From the NCBI GenBank assembly GCA_916048095.2, contig OU696580.1, positions 310,001 to 374,000 on the forward strand: DNA of 64,000 nt. The letters run 5' to 3'. Position 1 is the first letter of the stretch. The number at the start of each line of letters is the position of its first letter. Below the pieces are notes generated by a model that was not told where the DNA came from, made no database searches, and saw only the letters and a list, made by a program, of their open reading frames with translations. Origin of the DNA: Sacculina carcini (Eukaryota; Arthropoda; Thecostraca; Sacculinidae). Of this stretch, positions 1-11,684 are shown piece by piece. Made by a program: the position numbers and the translations under genes.

Positions 1-2840
1 ACCTAAGTGTGCACTAAGTGTTACCTAAGTGTTACCTAAGTGTGCCCTAAGTGTTACCTAAGTGTGCCCTAAGTGTTACCTAAGTGTGCCCTAAGTGTTA
101 CTTAAGTGTGCCCTAAGTGTTACCTAAGTGTGCCCTAAGTGTTACCTAAGTGTTACCTAAGTGTTACCTAAGTGTGCCCAAAGTGTTACCTAAGTGTGCC
201 CAAAGTGTTACCTAAGTGTGCCCTAAGTGTTACCTAAGTGTGCCCTAAGTGTGCCCTAAGTGTTACCTAAGTGTGCCCTAAGTGTTACCTAAGTGTTACC
301 TAAGTGTGCCCTAAGTGTTACCTAAGTGTGCCCTAAGTGTTACCTAAATGTGACATAAGTGTTACCTAAGTGTGCCCTAAGTGTTACCTAAGTGTGCACT
401 AAGTGTTACCTAAGTGTTACCTAAGTGTGCCCTAAGTGTTACCTAAGTGTGCCCTAAGTGTTACCTAAGTGTGCCCTAAGTGTGCCCTAAGTGTTAACTA
501 AGTGTTACCTAAGTGTGCCCTAAGTGTTACCTAAGTGTGCACTAAGTGTTACCTAAGTGTGCCCTAAGTGTTACCTAAGTGTGCCCTAAGTGTTACCTAA
601 GTGTGCCCTAAGTGTTACCTAAGTGTTACCTAAGTGTTACCTAAGTGTGCCCAAAGTGTTACCTAAGTGTGCCCAAAGTGTTACCTAAGTGTGCCCTAAG
701 TGTTACCTAAGTGTGCCCTAAGTGTTACCTAAGTGTGCCCTAAGTGTGCCCTAAGTGTTACCTAAGTGTTACCTAAGTGTGCCCTAAGTGTTACCTAAGT
801 GTGCCCTAAGTGTTACCTAAGTGTGCCCTAAGTGTTACCTAAGTGTGCACTAAGTGTTACCTAAGTGTTACCTAAGTGTGCCCTAAGTGTTACCTAAGTG
901 TGCCCTAAGTGTTACCTAAGTGTGCCCTAAGTGTTACCTAAGTGTGCCCTAAGTGTTACCTAAGTGTGCCCTAAGTGTGCCCTAAGTGTTACCTAAGTGT
1001 GCACTAAGTGTTACCTAAGTGTGCCCTAAGTGTTACCTAAGTGTGCCCTAAGTGTTACCTAAGTGTGCCCTAAGTGTTACCTAAGTGTGCCCTAAGTGTT
1101 ACCTAAGTGTTACCTAAGTGTTACCTAAGTGTGCCCAAAGTGTTACCTAAGTGTGCCCAAAGTGTTACCTAAGTGTGCCCTAAGTGTTACCTAAGTGTGC
1201 CCTAAGTGTTACCTAAGTGTGCCCTAAGTGTGCCCTAAGTGTTACCTAAATGTGACATAAGTGTTACCTAAGTGTGCCCTAAGTGTTACCTAAGTGTGCC
1301 CAAAGTGTTACCTAAGTGTGCCCTAAGTGTTACCTAAGTGTGCCCTAAGTGTTACCTAAGTGTGCCCTAAGTGTTACCTAAGTGTGCCCTAAGTGTTACC
1401 TAAGTGTGCCCTAAGTGTTACCTAAGTGTTACCTAAGTGTTACCTAAGTGTTACCTAAGTGTTACCTAAGTGTTACCTAAGTGTGCCCTAAGTGTTACCT
1501 AAGTGTTACCCAAGTGTTACCTAAGTGTTACCTAAGTGTTACCTAAGTGTTACCTAAGTGTTACCTAAGTGTTACCTAAGTGTGCCCTAAGTGTTACCTA
1601 AGTGTTACCTAAGTGTTACCCAAGTGTTACCTAAGTGTTACCTAAGTGTTACCTAAGTGTTACCTAAGTGTTACCTAAGTGTGCCCTAAGTGTTACCTAA
1701 GTGTGCCCTAAGTGTTACCTAAGTGTGCACTAAGTGTTACCTAAGTGTTACCTAAGTGTGCCCTAAGTGTTACCTAAGTGTGCCCTAAGTGTTACCTAAG
1801 TGTGCCCTAAGTGTTACTTAAGTGTGCCCTAAGTGTTACCTAAGTGTGCCCTAAGTGTTACCTAAGTGTTACCTAAGTGTTACCTAAGTGTGCCCAAAGT
1901 GTTACCTAAGTGTGCCCAAAGTGTTACCTAAGTGTGCCCTAAGTGTTACCTAAGTGTGCCCTAAGTGTGCCCTAAGTGTTACCTAAGTGTGCCCTAAGTG
2001 TTACCTAAGTGTTACCTAAGTGTGCCCTAAGTGTTACCTAAGTGTGCCCTAAGTGTTACCTAAATGTGACATAAGTGTTACCTAAGTGTGCCCTAAGTGT
2101 TACCTAAGTGTGCACTAAGTGTTACCTAAGTGTTACCTAAGTGTGCCCTAAGTGTTACCTAAGTGTGCCCTAAGTGTTACCTAAGTGTGCCCTAAGTGTG
2201 CCCTAAGTGTTAACTAAGTGTTACCTAAGTGTGCCCTAAGTGTTACCTAAGTGTTACCTAAGTGTTACCTAAGTGTGCCCAAAGTGTTACCTAAGTGTGC
2301 CCAAAGTGTTACCTAAGTGTGCCCTAAGTGTTACCTAAGTGTGCCCTAAGTGTTACCTAAGTGTGCCCTAAGTGTGCCCTAAGTGTTACCTAAGTGTGCA
2401 CTAAGTGTTACCTAAGTGTGCCCTAAGTGTTACCTAAGTGTGCCCTAAGTGTTACCTAAGTGTGCCCTAAGTGTTACCTAAGTGTTACCTAAGTGTTACC
2501 TAAGTGTGCCCAAAGTGTTACCTAAGTGTGCCCAAAGTGTTACCTAAGTGTGCCCTAAGTGTTACCTAAGTGTGCCCTAAGTGTTACCTAAGTGTGCCCT
2601 AAGTGTGCCCTAAGTGTTACCTAAGTGTTACCTAAGTGTGCCCTAAGTGTTACCTAAGTGTGCCCTAAGTGTTACCTAAGTGTGCCCTAAGTGTTACCTA
2701 AGTGTGCACTAAGTGTTACCTAAGTGTTACCTAAGTGTGCCCTAAGTGTTACCTAAGTGTGCCCTAAGTGTTACCTAAGTGTGCCCTAAGTGTTACCTAA
2801 GTGTGCCCTAAGTGTTACCTAAGTGTGCCCTAAGTGTTAC
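1..2840. repeat. Left mosaic domain of short cassettes
   Basis: Mostly GT dimers, punctuated by three recurring cassettes. One is a pair of GCC+CAAAGTGT units 22 bp apart (179/201, 652/674, 1136/1158, 1895/1917, 2280/2302, 2511/2533) preceded by a short T run and followed by a GG doublet. The second is TTAAGTGT (101, 1817) followed 243 bp later by CTAAATGT+GAC+ATAAGTGT (344, 2060). The third is TAA+CTAAGTGT (498 and about 2,212). GCA-prefixed units are frequent. Distances between paired-CAAAG cassettes are 473, 484, 759, 385 and 231 bp, so no single period rules here. From 2060 to 2533 the marker spacing equals that at 12,125-12,600 (CAAAG at +220 and +451 in both). Confidence 0.85.
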
Positions 2841-2962
2841 CTAAGTGTTACCTAAGTGTTACCTAAGTGTTACCTAAGTGTTACCTAAGTGTTACCTAAG
2901 TGTTACCTAAGTGTTACCTAAGTGTGCCCTAAGTGTTACCTAAGTGTTACCTAAGTGTTACC

Positions 2963-5931
2963 CAAGTGTTACCGAAGTGTGCCCTAAGTGTTACCTAAGT
3001 GTTACCTAAGTGTGCCCTAAGTGTTACCTAAGTGTTACCCAAGTGTTACCTAAGTGTTACCTAAGTGTTACCTAAGTGTGCCCTAAGTGTTACCCAAGTT
3101 TTACCTAAGTGTTACCTAAGTGTTACCTAAGTGTTACCTAAGTGTGCCCTAAGTGTTACCTAAGTGTTACCTAAGTGTGCCCAAAGTGTTACCTAAGTGT
3201 GCCCTAAGTGTTACCTAAGTGTGCCCTAAGTGTTACCTAAGTGTGCCCTAAGTGTGCCCTAAGTGTTACCTAAGTGTGCCCTAAGTGTTACCTAAGTGTT
3301 ACCTAAGTGTGCCCTAAGTGTTACCTAAGTGTGCCCTAAGTGTTACCTAAATGTGACCTAAGTGTTACCTAAGTGTGCCCTAAGTGTGCCCTAAGTGTTA
3401 CCTAAGTGTTACCTAAGTGTGCCCTAAGTGTTACCTAAGTGTGCCCTAAGTGTTACCTAAGTGTGCCCTAAGTGTTACCTAAGTGTGCCCTAAGTGTTAC
3501 CTAAGTGTTACCTAAGTGTTACCTAAGTGTTACCTAAGTGTTACCTAAGTGTTACCTAAGTGTGCCCTAAGTGTTACCTAAGTGTTACCTAAGTGTACCC
3601 TAAGTGTTACCTAAGTGTTACCTAAGTGTTACCTAAGTGTGCCCTAAGTGTTACCTAAGTGTTACCTAAGTGTTACCTAAGTGTTACCTAAGTGTTACCT
3701 AAGTGTTACCTAAGTGTTACCTAAGTGTTACCTAAGTGTTACCTAAGTGTTACCTAAGTGTGCCCTAAGTGTTACCTAAGTGTTACCTAAGTGTTACCCA
3801 AGTGTTACCGAAGTGTGCCCTAAGTGTTACCTAAGTGTTACCTAAGTGTTACCTAAGTGTTACCTAAGTGTTACCTAAGTGTTACCTAAGTGTAACCTAA
3901 GTGTGCCCTAAGTGTTACCTAAGTGTTACCCAAGTGTTACCTAAGTGTTACCTAAGTGTTACCTAAGTGTGCCCTAAGTGTTACCCAAGTTTTACCTAAG
4001 TGTTACCTAAGTGTTACCTAAGTGTTACCTAAGTGTGCCCTAAGTGTTACCTAAGTGTTACCTAAGTGTGCCCAAAGTGTTACCTAAGTGTGCCCTAAGT
4101 GTTACCTAAGTGTGCCCTAAGTGTTACCTAAGTGTGCCCTAAGTGTGCCCTAAGTGTTACCTAAGTGTGCCCTAAGTGTTACCTAAGTGTTACCTAAGTG
4201 TGCCCTAAGTGTTACCTAAGTGTGCCCTAAGTGTTACCTAAATGTGACCTAAGTGTTACCTAAGTGTGCCCTAAGTGTGCCCTAAGTGTTACCTAAGTGT
4301 GCCCTAAGTGTTACCTAAGTGTGCCGTAAGTTTTACCTAAGTGTGCCCTAAGTGTTACCTAAGTGTTACCTAAGTGTGCCCAAAGTGTTACCTAAGTGTG
4401 CCCTAAGTGTTACCTAAGTGTGCCCTAAGTGTTACCTAAGTGTGCCCTAAGTGTGCCCTAAGTGTTACCTAAGTGTGCCCTAAGTGTTACCTAAGTGTGC
4501 CCTAAGTGTTACCTAAGTGTACCCTAAGTGTTACCTAAGTGTTACCTAAGTGTTACCTAAGTGTTACCCAAGTGTTACCGAAGTGTGCCCTAAGTGTTAC
4601 CTAAGTGTTACCTAAGTGTTACCTAAGTGTTACCTAAGTGTTACCTAAGTGTTACCTAAGTGTTACCTAAGTGTTACCTAAGTGTGCCCTAAGTGTTACC
4701 TAAGTGTTACCCAAGTGTTACCTAAGTGTTACCTAAGTGTTACCTAAGTGTGCCCTAAGTGTTACCCAAGTTTTACCTAAGTGTTACCTAAGTGTTACCT
4801 AAGTGTTACCTAAGTGTGCCCTAAGTGTTACCTAAGTGTTACCTAAGTGTGCCCAAAGTGTTACCTAAGTGTGCCCTAAGTGTTACCTAAGTGTGCCCTA
4901 AGTGTTACCTAAGTGTGCCCTAAGTGTGCCCCAAGTGTTACCTAAGTGTGCCCTAAGTGTTACCTAAGTGTTACCTAAGTGTGCCCTAAGTGTTACCTAA
5001 GTGTGCCCTAAGTGTTACCTAAATGTGACCTAAGTGTTACCTAAGTGTGCCCTAAGTGTGCCCTAAGTGTTACCTAAGTGTTACCTAAGTGTGCCCTAAG
5101 TGTTACCTAAGTGTGCCCTAAGTGTTACCTAAGTGTGCCCTAAGTGTTACCTAAGTGTGCCCTAAGTGTTACCTAAGTGTTACCTAAGTGTTACCTAAGT
5201 GTTACCTAAGTGTTACCTAAGTGTTACCTAAGTGTGCCCTAAGTGTTACCTAAGTGTTACCTAAGTGTACCCTAAGTGTTACCTAAGTGTTACCTAAGTG
5301 TTACCTAAGTGTGCCCTAAGTGTTACCTAAGTGTTACCTAAGTGTTACCTAAGTGTTACCTAAGTGTTACCTAAGTGTTACCTAAGTGTTACCTAAGTGT
5401 TACCTAAGTGTTACCTAAGTGTTACCTAAGTGTTACCTAAGTGTGCCCTAAGTGTTACCTAAGTGTTACCTAAGTGTTACCCAAGTGTTACCGAAGTGTG
5501 CCCTAAGTGTTACCTAAGTGTTACCTAAGTGTTACCTAAGTGTTACCTAAGTGTTACCTAAGTGTTACCTAAGTGTTACCTAAGTGTTACCTAAGTGTGC
5601 CCTAAGTGTTACCTAAGTGTTACCCAAGTGTTACCTAAGTGTTACCTAAGTGTTACCTAAGTGTGCCCTAAGTGTTACCCAAGTTTTACCTAAGTGTTAC
5701 CTAAGTGTTACCTAAGTGTTACCTAAGTGTGCCCTAAGTGTTACCTAAGTGTTACCTAAGTGTGCCCAAAGTGTTACCTAAGTGTGCCCTAAGTGTTACC
5801 TAAGTGTGCCCTAAGTGTTACCTAAGTGTGCCCTAAGTGTGCCCTAAGTGTTACCTAAGTGTGCCCTAAGTGTTACCTAAGTGTTACCTAAGTGTGCCCT
5901 AAGTGTTACCTAAGTGTGCCCTAAGTGTTAC
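2963..5931. repeat. Higher-order repeat of 0.78-0.91 kb, about four copies
   Basis: Each copy carries, in order, CCAAGTGT then CGAAGTGT, a G unit, a T run, a CCAAG+TTT body, a single CAAAG unit and a CTAAATGT+GAC unit. CCAAG+TTT lies at 3094, 3985, 4766 and 5679; the CTAAATGT slot lies at 3347, 4238, 5019 and 5932. Both series have the same spacings, 891, 781 and 913 bp, which establishes the period. In the last copy the slot at 5932 reads CTAAGTGT before GAC. Length differences come largely from the number of T units after CGAAG: the CGAAG spacings (836, 770, 913) differ from the other markers by whole units. The single AAC-prefixed unit of the window (3894) lies in one of these T runs. Confidence 0.88.
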
Positions 5932-6700
5932 CTAAGTGTGACCTAAGTGTTACCTAAGTGTGCCCTAAGTGTGCCCTAAGTGTTACCTAAGTGTGCCCAA
6001 AGTGTTACCTAAGTGTGCCCAAAGTGTTACCTAAGTGTGCCCTAAGTGTTACCTAAGTGTGCCCTAAGTGTTACCTAAGTGTGCCCTAAGTGTTACCTAA
6101 GTGTGCCCTAAGTGTTACCTAAGTGTTACCTAAGTGTTACCTAAGTGTTACCTAAGTGTTACCTAAGTGTTACCTAAGTGTGCCCTAAGTGTTACCTAAG
6201 TGTTACCTAAGTGTTACCCAAGTGTTACCTAAGTGTTACCTAAGTGTTACCTAAGTGTTACCTAAGTGTTACCTAAGTGTTACCTAAGTGTTACCTAAGT
6301 GTGCCCTAAGTGTGCCCTAAGTGTTAACTAAGTGTTACCTAAGTGTGCCCTAAGTGTTACCTAAGTGTTACCTAAGTGTTACCTAAGTGTGCCCAAAGTG
6401 TTACCTAAGTGTGCCCTAAGTGTTACCTAAGTGTGCCCTAAGTGTTACTTAAGTGTGCCCTAAGTGTTACCTAAGTGTGCCCTAAGTGTTACCTAAGTGT
6501 TACCTAAGTGTTACCTAAGTGTGCCCAAAGTGTTACCTAAGTGTGCCCAAAGTGTTACCTAAGTGTGCCCTAAGTGTTACCTAAGTGTGCCCTAAGTGTG
6601 CCCTAAGTGTTACCTAAGTGTGCCCTAAGTGTTACCTAAGTGTTACCTAAGTGTGCCCTAAGTGTTACCTAAGTGTGCCCTAAGTGTTACCTAAATGTGA
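5932..6700. repeat. GAC / paired-CAAAG / CCAAG module, family member 1
   Basis: GAC follows the body at 5932, paired CAAAG bodies start at 5998 and 6020, and an isolated CCAAG body at 6218. The same offsets (+66, +286) recur from 9111 and from 10,849, so this is one of three related segments. It continues into TTAAGTGT at 6448 and CTAAATGT+GAC+ATAAG at 6691, the 243-bp module also seen at 101, 1817, 11,442, 21,122 and 24,257. Confidence 0.82.
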
Positions 6701-7339
6701 CATAAGTGTTACCTAAGTGTGCCCTAAGTGTTACCTAAGTGTGCACTAAGTGTTACCTAAGTGTTACCTAAGTGTGCCCTAAGTGTTACCTAAGTGTGCC
6801 CTAAGTGTTACCTAAGTGTGCCCTAAGTGTGCCCTAAGTGTTAACTAAGTGTTACCTAAGTGTGCCCTAAGTGTTACCTAAGTGTTACCTAAGTGTTACC
6901 TAAGTGTGCCCAAAGTGTTACCTAAGTGTGCCCAAAGTGTTACCTAAGTGTGCCCTAAGTGTTACCTAAGTGTGCCCTAAGTGTTACCTAAGTGTGCCCT
7001 AAGTGTGCCCTAAGTGTTACCTAAGTGTGCACTAAGTGATACCTAAGTGTGCCCTAAGTGTTACCTAAGTGTGCCCTAAGTGTTACCTAAGTGTGCCCTA
7101 AGTGTTACCTAAGTGTTACCTAAGTGTTACCTAAGTGTGCCCAAAGTGTTACCTAAGTGTGCCCAAAGTGTTACCTAAGTGTGCCCTAAGTGTTACCTAA
7201 GTGTGCCCTAAGTGTTACCTAAGTGTGCCCTAAGTGTGCCCTAAGTGTTACCTAAGTGTTACCTAAGTGTGCCCTAAGTGTTACCTAAGTGTGCCCTAAG
7301 TGTTACCTAAGTGTGCCCTAAGTGTTACCTAAGTGTGCA
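6701..7339. repeat. Mosaic of GT dimers with CAAAG pairs
   Basis: Ordinary satellite units holding a TAA-prefixed unit near 6,845, two CAAAG pairs (near 6,912 and 7,142) and a CTAAGTGA body near 7,032 directly after a GCA unit. The unit order resembles 2,060-2,700. Nothing other than the repeat is present. Confidence 0.8.
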
Positions 7340-8439
7340 CTAAGTGTTACCTAAGTGTTACCTAAGTGTGCCCTAAGTGTTACCTAAGTGTGCCCTAAGT
7401 GTTACCTAAGTGTGCCCTAAGTGTTACCTAAGTGTGCCCTAAGTGTTACCTAAGTGTGCCCTAAGTGTTACCTAAGTGTACCCTAAGTGTTACCTAAGTG
7501 TTACCTAAGTGTTACCTAAGTGTTACCCAAGTGTTACCGAAGTGTGCCCTAAGTGTTACCTAAGTGTTACCTAAGTGTTACCTAAGTGTTACCTAAGTGT
7601 TACCTAAGTGTTACCTAAGTGTTACCTAAGTGTTACCTAAGTGTGCCCTAAGTGTTACCTAAGTGTGCCCTAAGTGTTACCTAAGTGTGCCCTAAGTGTT
7701 ACCTAAGTGTGCACTAAGTGTTACCTAAGTGTTACCTAAGTGTGCCCTAAGTGTTACCTAAGTGTGCCCTAAGTGTTACCTAAGTGTGCCCTAAGTGTTA
7801 CCTAAGTGTGCCCTAAGTGTTACCTAAGTGTGCCCTAAGTGTTACCTAAGTGTACCCTAAGTGTTACCTAAGTGTTACCTAAGTGTTACCTAAGTGTTAC
7901 CCAAGTGTTACCGAAGTGTGCCCTAAGTGTTACCTAAGTGTTACCTAAGTGTTACCTAAGTGTTACCTAAGTGTTACCTAAGTGTTACCTAAGTGTTACC
8001 TAAGTGTTACCTAAGTGTGCCCTAAGTGTTACCTAAGTGTGCCCTAAGTGTTACCTAAGTGTGCCCTAAGTGTTACCTAAGTGTGCACTAAGTGTTACCT
8101 AAGTGTTACCTAAGTGTGCCCTAAGTGTTACCTAAGTGTGCCCTAAGTGTTACCTAAGTGTGCCCTAAGTGTTACCTAAGTGTGCCCTAAGTGTTACCTA
8201 AGTGTGCCCTAAGTGTTACCTAAGTGTACCCTAAGTGTTACCTAAGTGTTACCTAAGTGTTACCTAAGTGTTACCCAAGTGTTACCGAAGTGTGCCCTAA
8301 GTGTTACCTAAGTGTTACCTAAGTGTTACCTAAGTGTTACCTAAGTGTTACCTAAGTGTTACCTAAGTGTGCCCTAAGTGTTACCTAAGTGTGCCCTAAG
8401 TGTTACCTAAGTGTGCCCTAAGTGTTACCTAAGTGTGCA
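7340..8439. repeat. 374-bp (34-unit) higher-order repeat, three tandem copies
   Basis: GCA-prefixed units start their bodies at 7340, 7714, 8088 and 8440; ACC prefixes lie at 7480, 7854 and 8228; CGAAG bodies at 7538, 7912 and 8286. ACC and CGAAG repeat at exactly 374 bp, as does the first pair of GCA intervals. The last GCA interval is 352 bp because its T run is two units shorter. Each copy reads GCA, two T, a GT-alternating stretch, ACC, three T, CCAAG, CGAAG, G, a T run, then GT dimers. The same ACC-to-CGAAG module recurs throughout the window. Confidence 0.92.
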
Positions 8440-9480
8440 CTAAGTGTTACCTAAGTGTTACCTAAGTGTGCCCTAAGTGTTACCTAAGTGTGCCCTAAGT
8501 GTGCCCTAAGTGTTACCTAAGTGTGCACTAAGTGTTACCTAAGTGTGCCCTAAGTGTTACCTAAGTGTGCCCTAAGTGTTACCTAAGTGTGCCCTAAGTG
8601 TTACCTAAGTGTTACCTAAGTGTTACCTAAGTGTGCCCAAAGTGTTACCTAAGTGTGCCCAAAGTGTTACCTAAGTGTGCCCTAAGTGTTACCTAAGTGT
8701 GCCCTAAGTGTTACCTAAGTGTGCCCTAAGTGTGCCCTAAGTGTTACCTAAGTGTTACCTAAGTGTGCCCTAAGTGTTACCTAAGTGTGCCCTAAGTGTT
8801 ACCTAAGTGTGCCCTAAGTGTTACCTAAGTGTGCACTAAGTGTTACCTAAGTGTTACCTAAGTGTGCCCTAAGTGTTACCTAAGTGTGCCCTAAGTGTTA
8901 CCTAAGTGTGCCCTAAGTGTTACCTAAGTGTTACCTAAGTGTGCCCAAAGTGTTACCTAAGTGTGCCCTAAGTGTTACCTAAGTGTGCCCTAAGTGTTAC
9001 CTAAGTGTGCCCTAAGTGTGCCCTAAGTGTTACCTAAGTGTGCCCTAAGTGTTACCTAAGTGTTACCTAAGTGTGCCCTAAGTGTTACCTAAGTGTGCCC
9101 TAAGTGTTACCTAAATGTGACCTAAGTGTTACCTAAGTGTGCCCTAAGTGTGCCCTAAGTGTTACCTAAGTGTGCCCAAAGTGTTACCTAAGTGTGCCCA
9201 AAGTGTTACCTAAGTGTGCCCTAAGTGTTACCTAAGTGTGCCCTAAGTGTTACCTAAGTGTGCCCTAAGTGTTACCTAAGTGTGCCCTAAGTGTTACCTA
9301 AGTGTTACCTAAGTGTTACCTAAGTGTTACCTAAGTGTTACCTAAGTGTTACCTAAGTGTGCCCTAAGTGTTACCTAAGTGTTACCTAAGTGTTACCCAA
9401 GTGTTACCTAAGTGTTACCTAAGTGTTACCTAAGTGTTACCTAAGTGTTACCTAAGTGTTACCTAAGTGTGCCCTAAGTG
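8097..9480. repeat. 1.73-kb duplicated segment, first copy
   Basis: Markers here recur 1,716-1,738 bp to the right: ACC at 8228 with 9944; first of a CAAAG pair at 8638 with 10,376; GCA at 8836 with 10,574; single CAAAG at 8946 with 10,684; GAC slot at 9111 with 10,849; CCAAG at 9397 with 11,135. Offsets change by single units (1716, 1727, 1738), so the copies differ by one-unit insertions in T runs. The slot at 9111 is CTAAATGT, whereas its partner at 10,849 is CTAAGTGT. Confidence 0.85.
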
Positions 9481-9815
9481 TGCCCTAAGTGTTACCTAAG
9501 TGTTACCTAAGTGTGCCCTAAGTGTTACCTAAGTGTGCCCTAAGTGTTACCTAAGTGTGCCCTAAGTGTTACCTAAGTGTGCACTAAGTGTTACCTAAGT
9601 GTTACCTAAGTGTGCCCTAAGTGTTACCTAAGTGTGCCCTAAGTGTTACCTAAGTGTGCCCTAAGTGTTACCTAAGTGTTACCTAAGTGTTACCTAAGTG
9701 TGCCCAAAGTGTTACCTAAGTGTGCCCAAAGTGTTACCTAAGTGTGCCCTAAGTGTTACCTAAGTGTGCCCTAAGTGTTACCTAAGTGTGCCCTAAGTGT
9801 GCCCTAAGTGTTACC
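9481..9815. repeat. Interposed cassette between the 1.73-kb copies
   Basis: About 30 units of GT dimers with one GCA unit near 9,584 and one CAAAG pair near 9,705. It has no counterpart between the second copy and the next block, so the duplication is not simply two adjacent copies. Its unit order resembles the cassettes of the left domain. Confidence 0.7.
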
Positions 9816-11215
9816 TAAGTGTTACCTAAGTGTGCCCTAAGTGTTACCTAAGTGTGCCCTAAGTGTTACCTAAGTGTGCCCTAAGTGTTACCTAAGTGTG
9901 CCCTAAGTGTTACCTAAGTGTGCCCTAAGTGTTACCTAAGTGTACCCTAAGTGTTACCTAAGTGTTACCTAAGTGTTACCTAAGTGTTACCCAAGTGTTA
10001 CCGAAGTGTGCCCTAAGTGTTACCTAAGTGTTACCTAAGTGTTACCTAAGTGTTACCTAAGTGTTACCTAAGTGTTACCTAAGTGTGCCCTAAGTGTTAC
10101 CTAAGTGTGCCCTAAGTGTTACCTAAGTGTGCCCTAAGTGTTACCTAAGTGTGCACTAAGTGTTACCTAAGTGTTACCTAAGTGTGCCCTAAGTGTTACC
10201 TAAGTGTGCCCTAAGTGTGCCCTAAGTGTGCCCTAAGTGTTACCTAAGTGTGCACTAAGTGTTACCTAAGTGTGCCCTAAGTGTTACCTAAGTGTGCCCT
10301 AAGTGTTACCTAAGTGTGCCCTAAGTGTTACCTAAGTGTTACCTAAGTGTTACCTAAGTGTTACCTAAGTGTGCCCAAAGTGTTACCTAAGTGTGCCCAA
10401 AGTGTTACCTAAGTGTGCCCTAAGTGTTACCTAAGTGTGCCCTAAGTGTTACATAAGTGTGCCCTAAGTGTGCCCTAAGTGTTACCTAAGTGTTACCTAA
10501 GTGTGCCCTAAGTGTTACCTAAGTGTGCCCTAAGTGTTACCTAAGTGTGCCCTAAGTGTTACCTAAGTGTGCACTAAGTGTTACCTAAGTGTTACCTAAG
10601 TGTGCCCTAAGTGTTACCTAAGTGTGCCCTAAGTGTTACCTAAGTGTGCCCTAAGTGTTACCTAAGTGTTACCTAAGTGTGCCCAAAGTGTTACCTAAGT
10701 GTGCCCTAAGTGTTACCTAAGTGTGCCCTAAGTGTTACCTAAGTGTGCCCTAAGTGTGCCCTAAGTGTTACCTAAGTGTGCCCTAAGTGTTACCTAAGTG
10801 TTACCTAAGTGTGCCCTAAGTGTTACCTAAGTGTGCCCTAAGTGTTACCTAAGTGTGACCTAAGTGTTACCTAAGTGTGCCCTAAGTGTGCCCTAAGTGT
10901 TACCTAAGTGTGCCCAAAGTGTTACCTAAGTGTGCCCAAAGTGTTACCTAAGTGTGCCCTAAGTGTTACCTAAGTGTGCCCTAAGTGTTACCTAAGTGTG
11001 CCCTAAGTGTTACCTAAGTGTGCCCTAAGTGTTACCTAAGTGTTACCTAAGTGTTACCTAAGTGTTACCTAAGTGTTACCTAAGTGTTACCTAAGTGTGC
11101 CCTAAGTGTTACCTAAGTGTTACCTAAGTGTTACCCAAGTGTTACCTAAGTGTTACCTAAGTGTTACCTAAGTGTTACCTAAGTGTTACCTAAGTGTTAC
11201 CTAAGTGTGCCCTAA
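9816..11215. repeat. 1.73-kb duplicated segment, second copy
   Basis: Counterpart of 8,097-9,480, carrying ACC at 9944, CGAAG at 10,002, a CAAAG pair from 10,376, single CAAAG at 10,684, GAC after 10,849 and CCAAG at 11,135. Private features are a run of three G units from about 10,208, one of only two GGG runs I found, and TAC followed by ATAAGTGT at 10,453. The CCAAG module is then repeated at 11,245, exactly 110 bp on, as also at 1510 and 1620. Confidence 0.83.
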
Positions 11216-11684
11216 GTGTTACCTAAGTGTTACCTAAGTGTTACCCAAGTGTTACCTAAGTGTTACCTAAGTGTTACCTAAGTGTTACCTAAGTGTTACC
11301 TAAGTGTGCCCTAAGTGTTACCTAAGTGTGCCCTAAGTGTTACCTAAGTGTGCACTAAGTGTTACCTAAGTGTTACCTAAGTGTGCCCTAAGTGTTACCT
11401 AAGTGTGCCCTAAGTGTTACCTAAGTGTGCCCTAAGTGTTACTTAAGTGTGCCCTAAGTGTTACCTAAGTGTGCCCTAAGTGTTACCTAAGTGTTACCTA
11501 AGTGTTACCTAAGTGTGCCCAAAGTGTTACCTAAGTGTGCCCAAAGTGTTACCTAAGTGTGCCCTAAGTGTTACCTAAGTGTGCCCTAAGTGTGCCCTAA
11601 GTGTTACCTAAGTGTGCCCTAAGTGTTACCTAAGTGTTACCTAAGTGTGCCCTAAGTGTTACCTAAGTGTGCCCTAAGTGTTAC

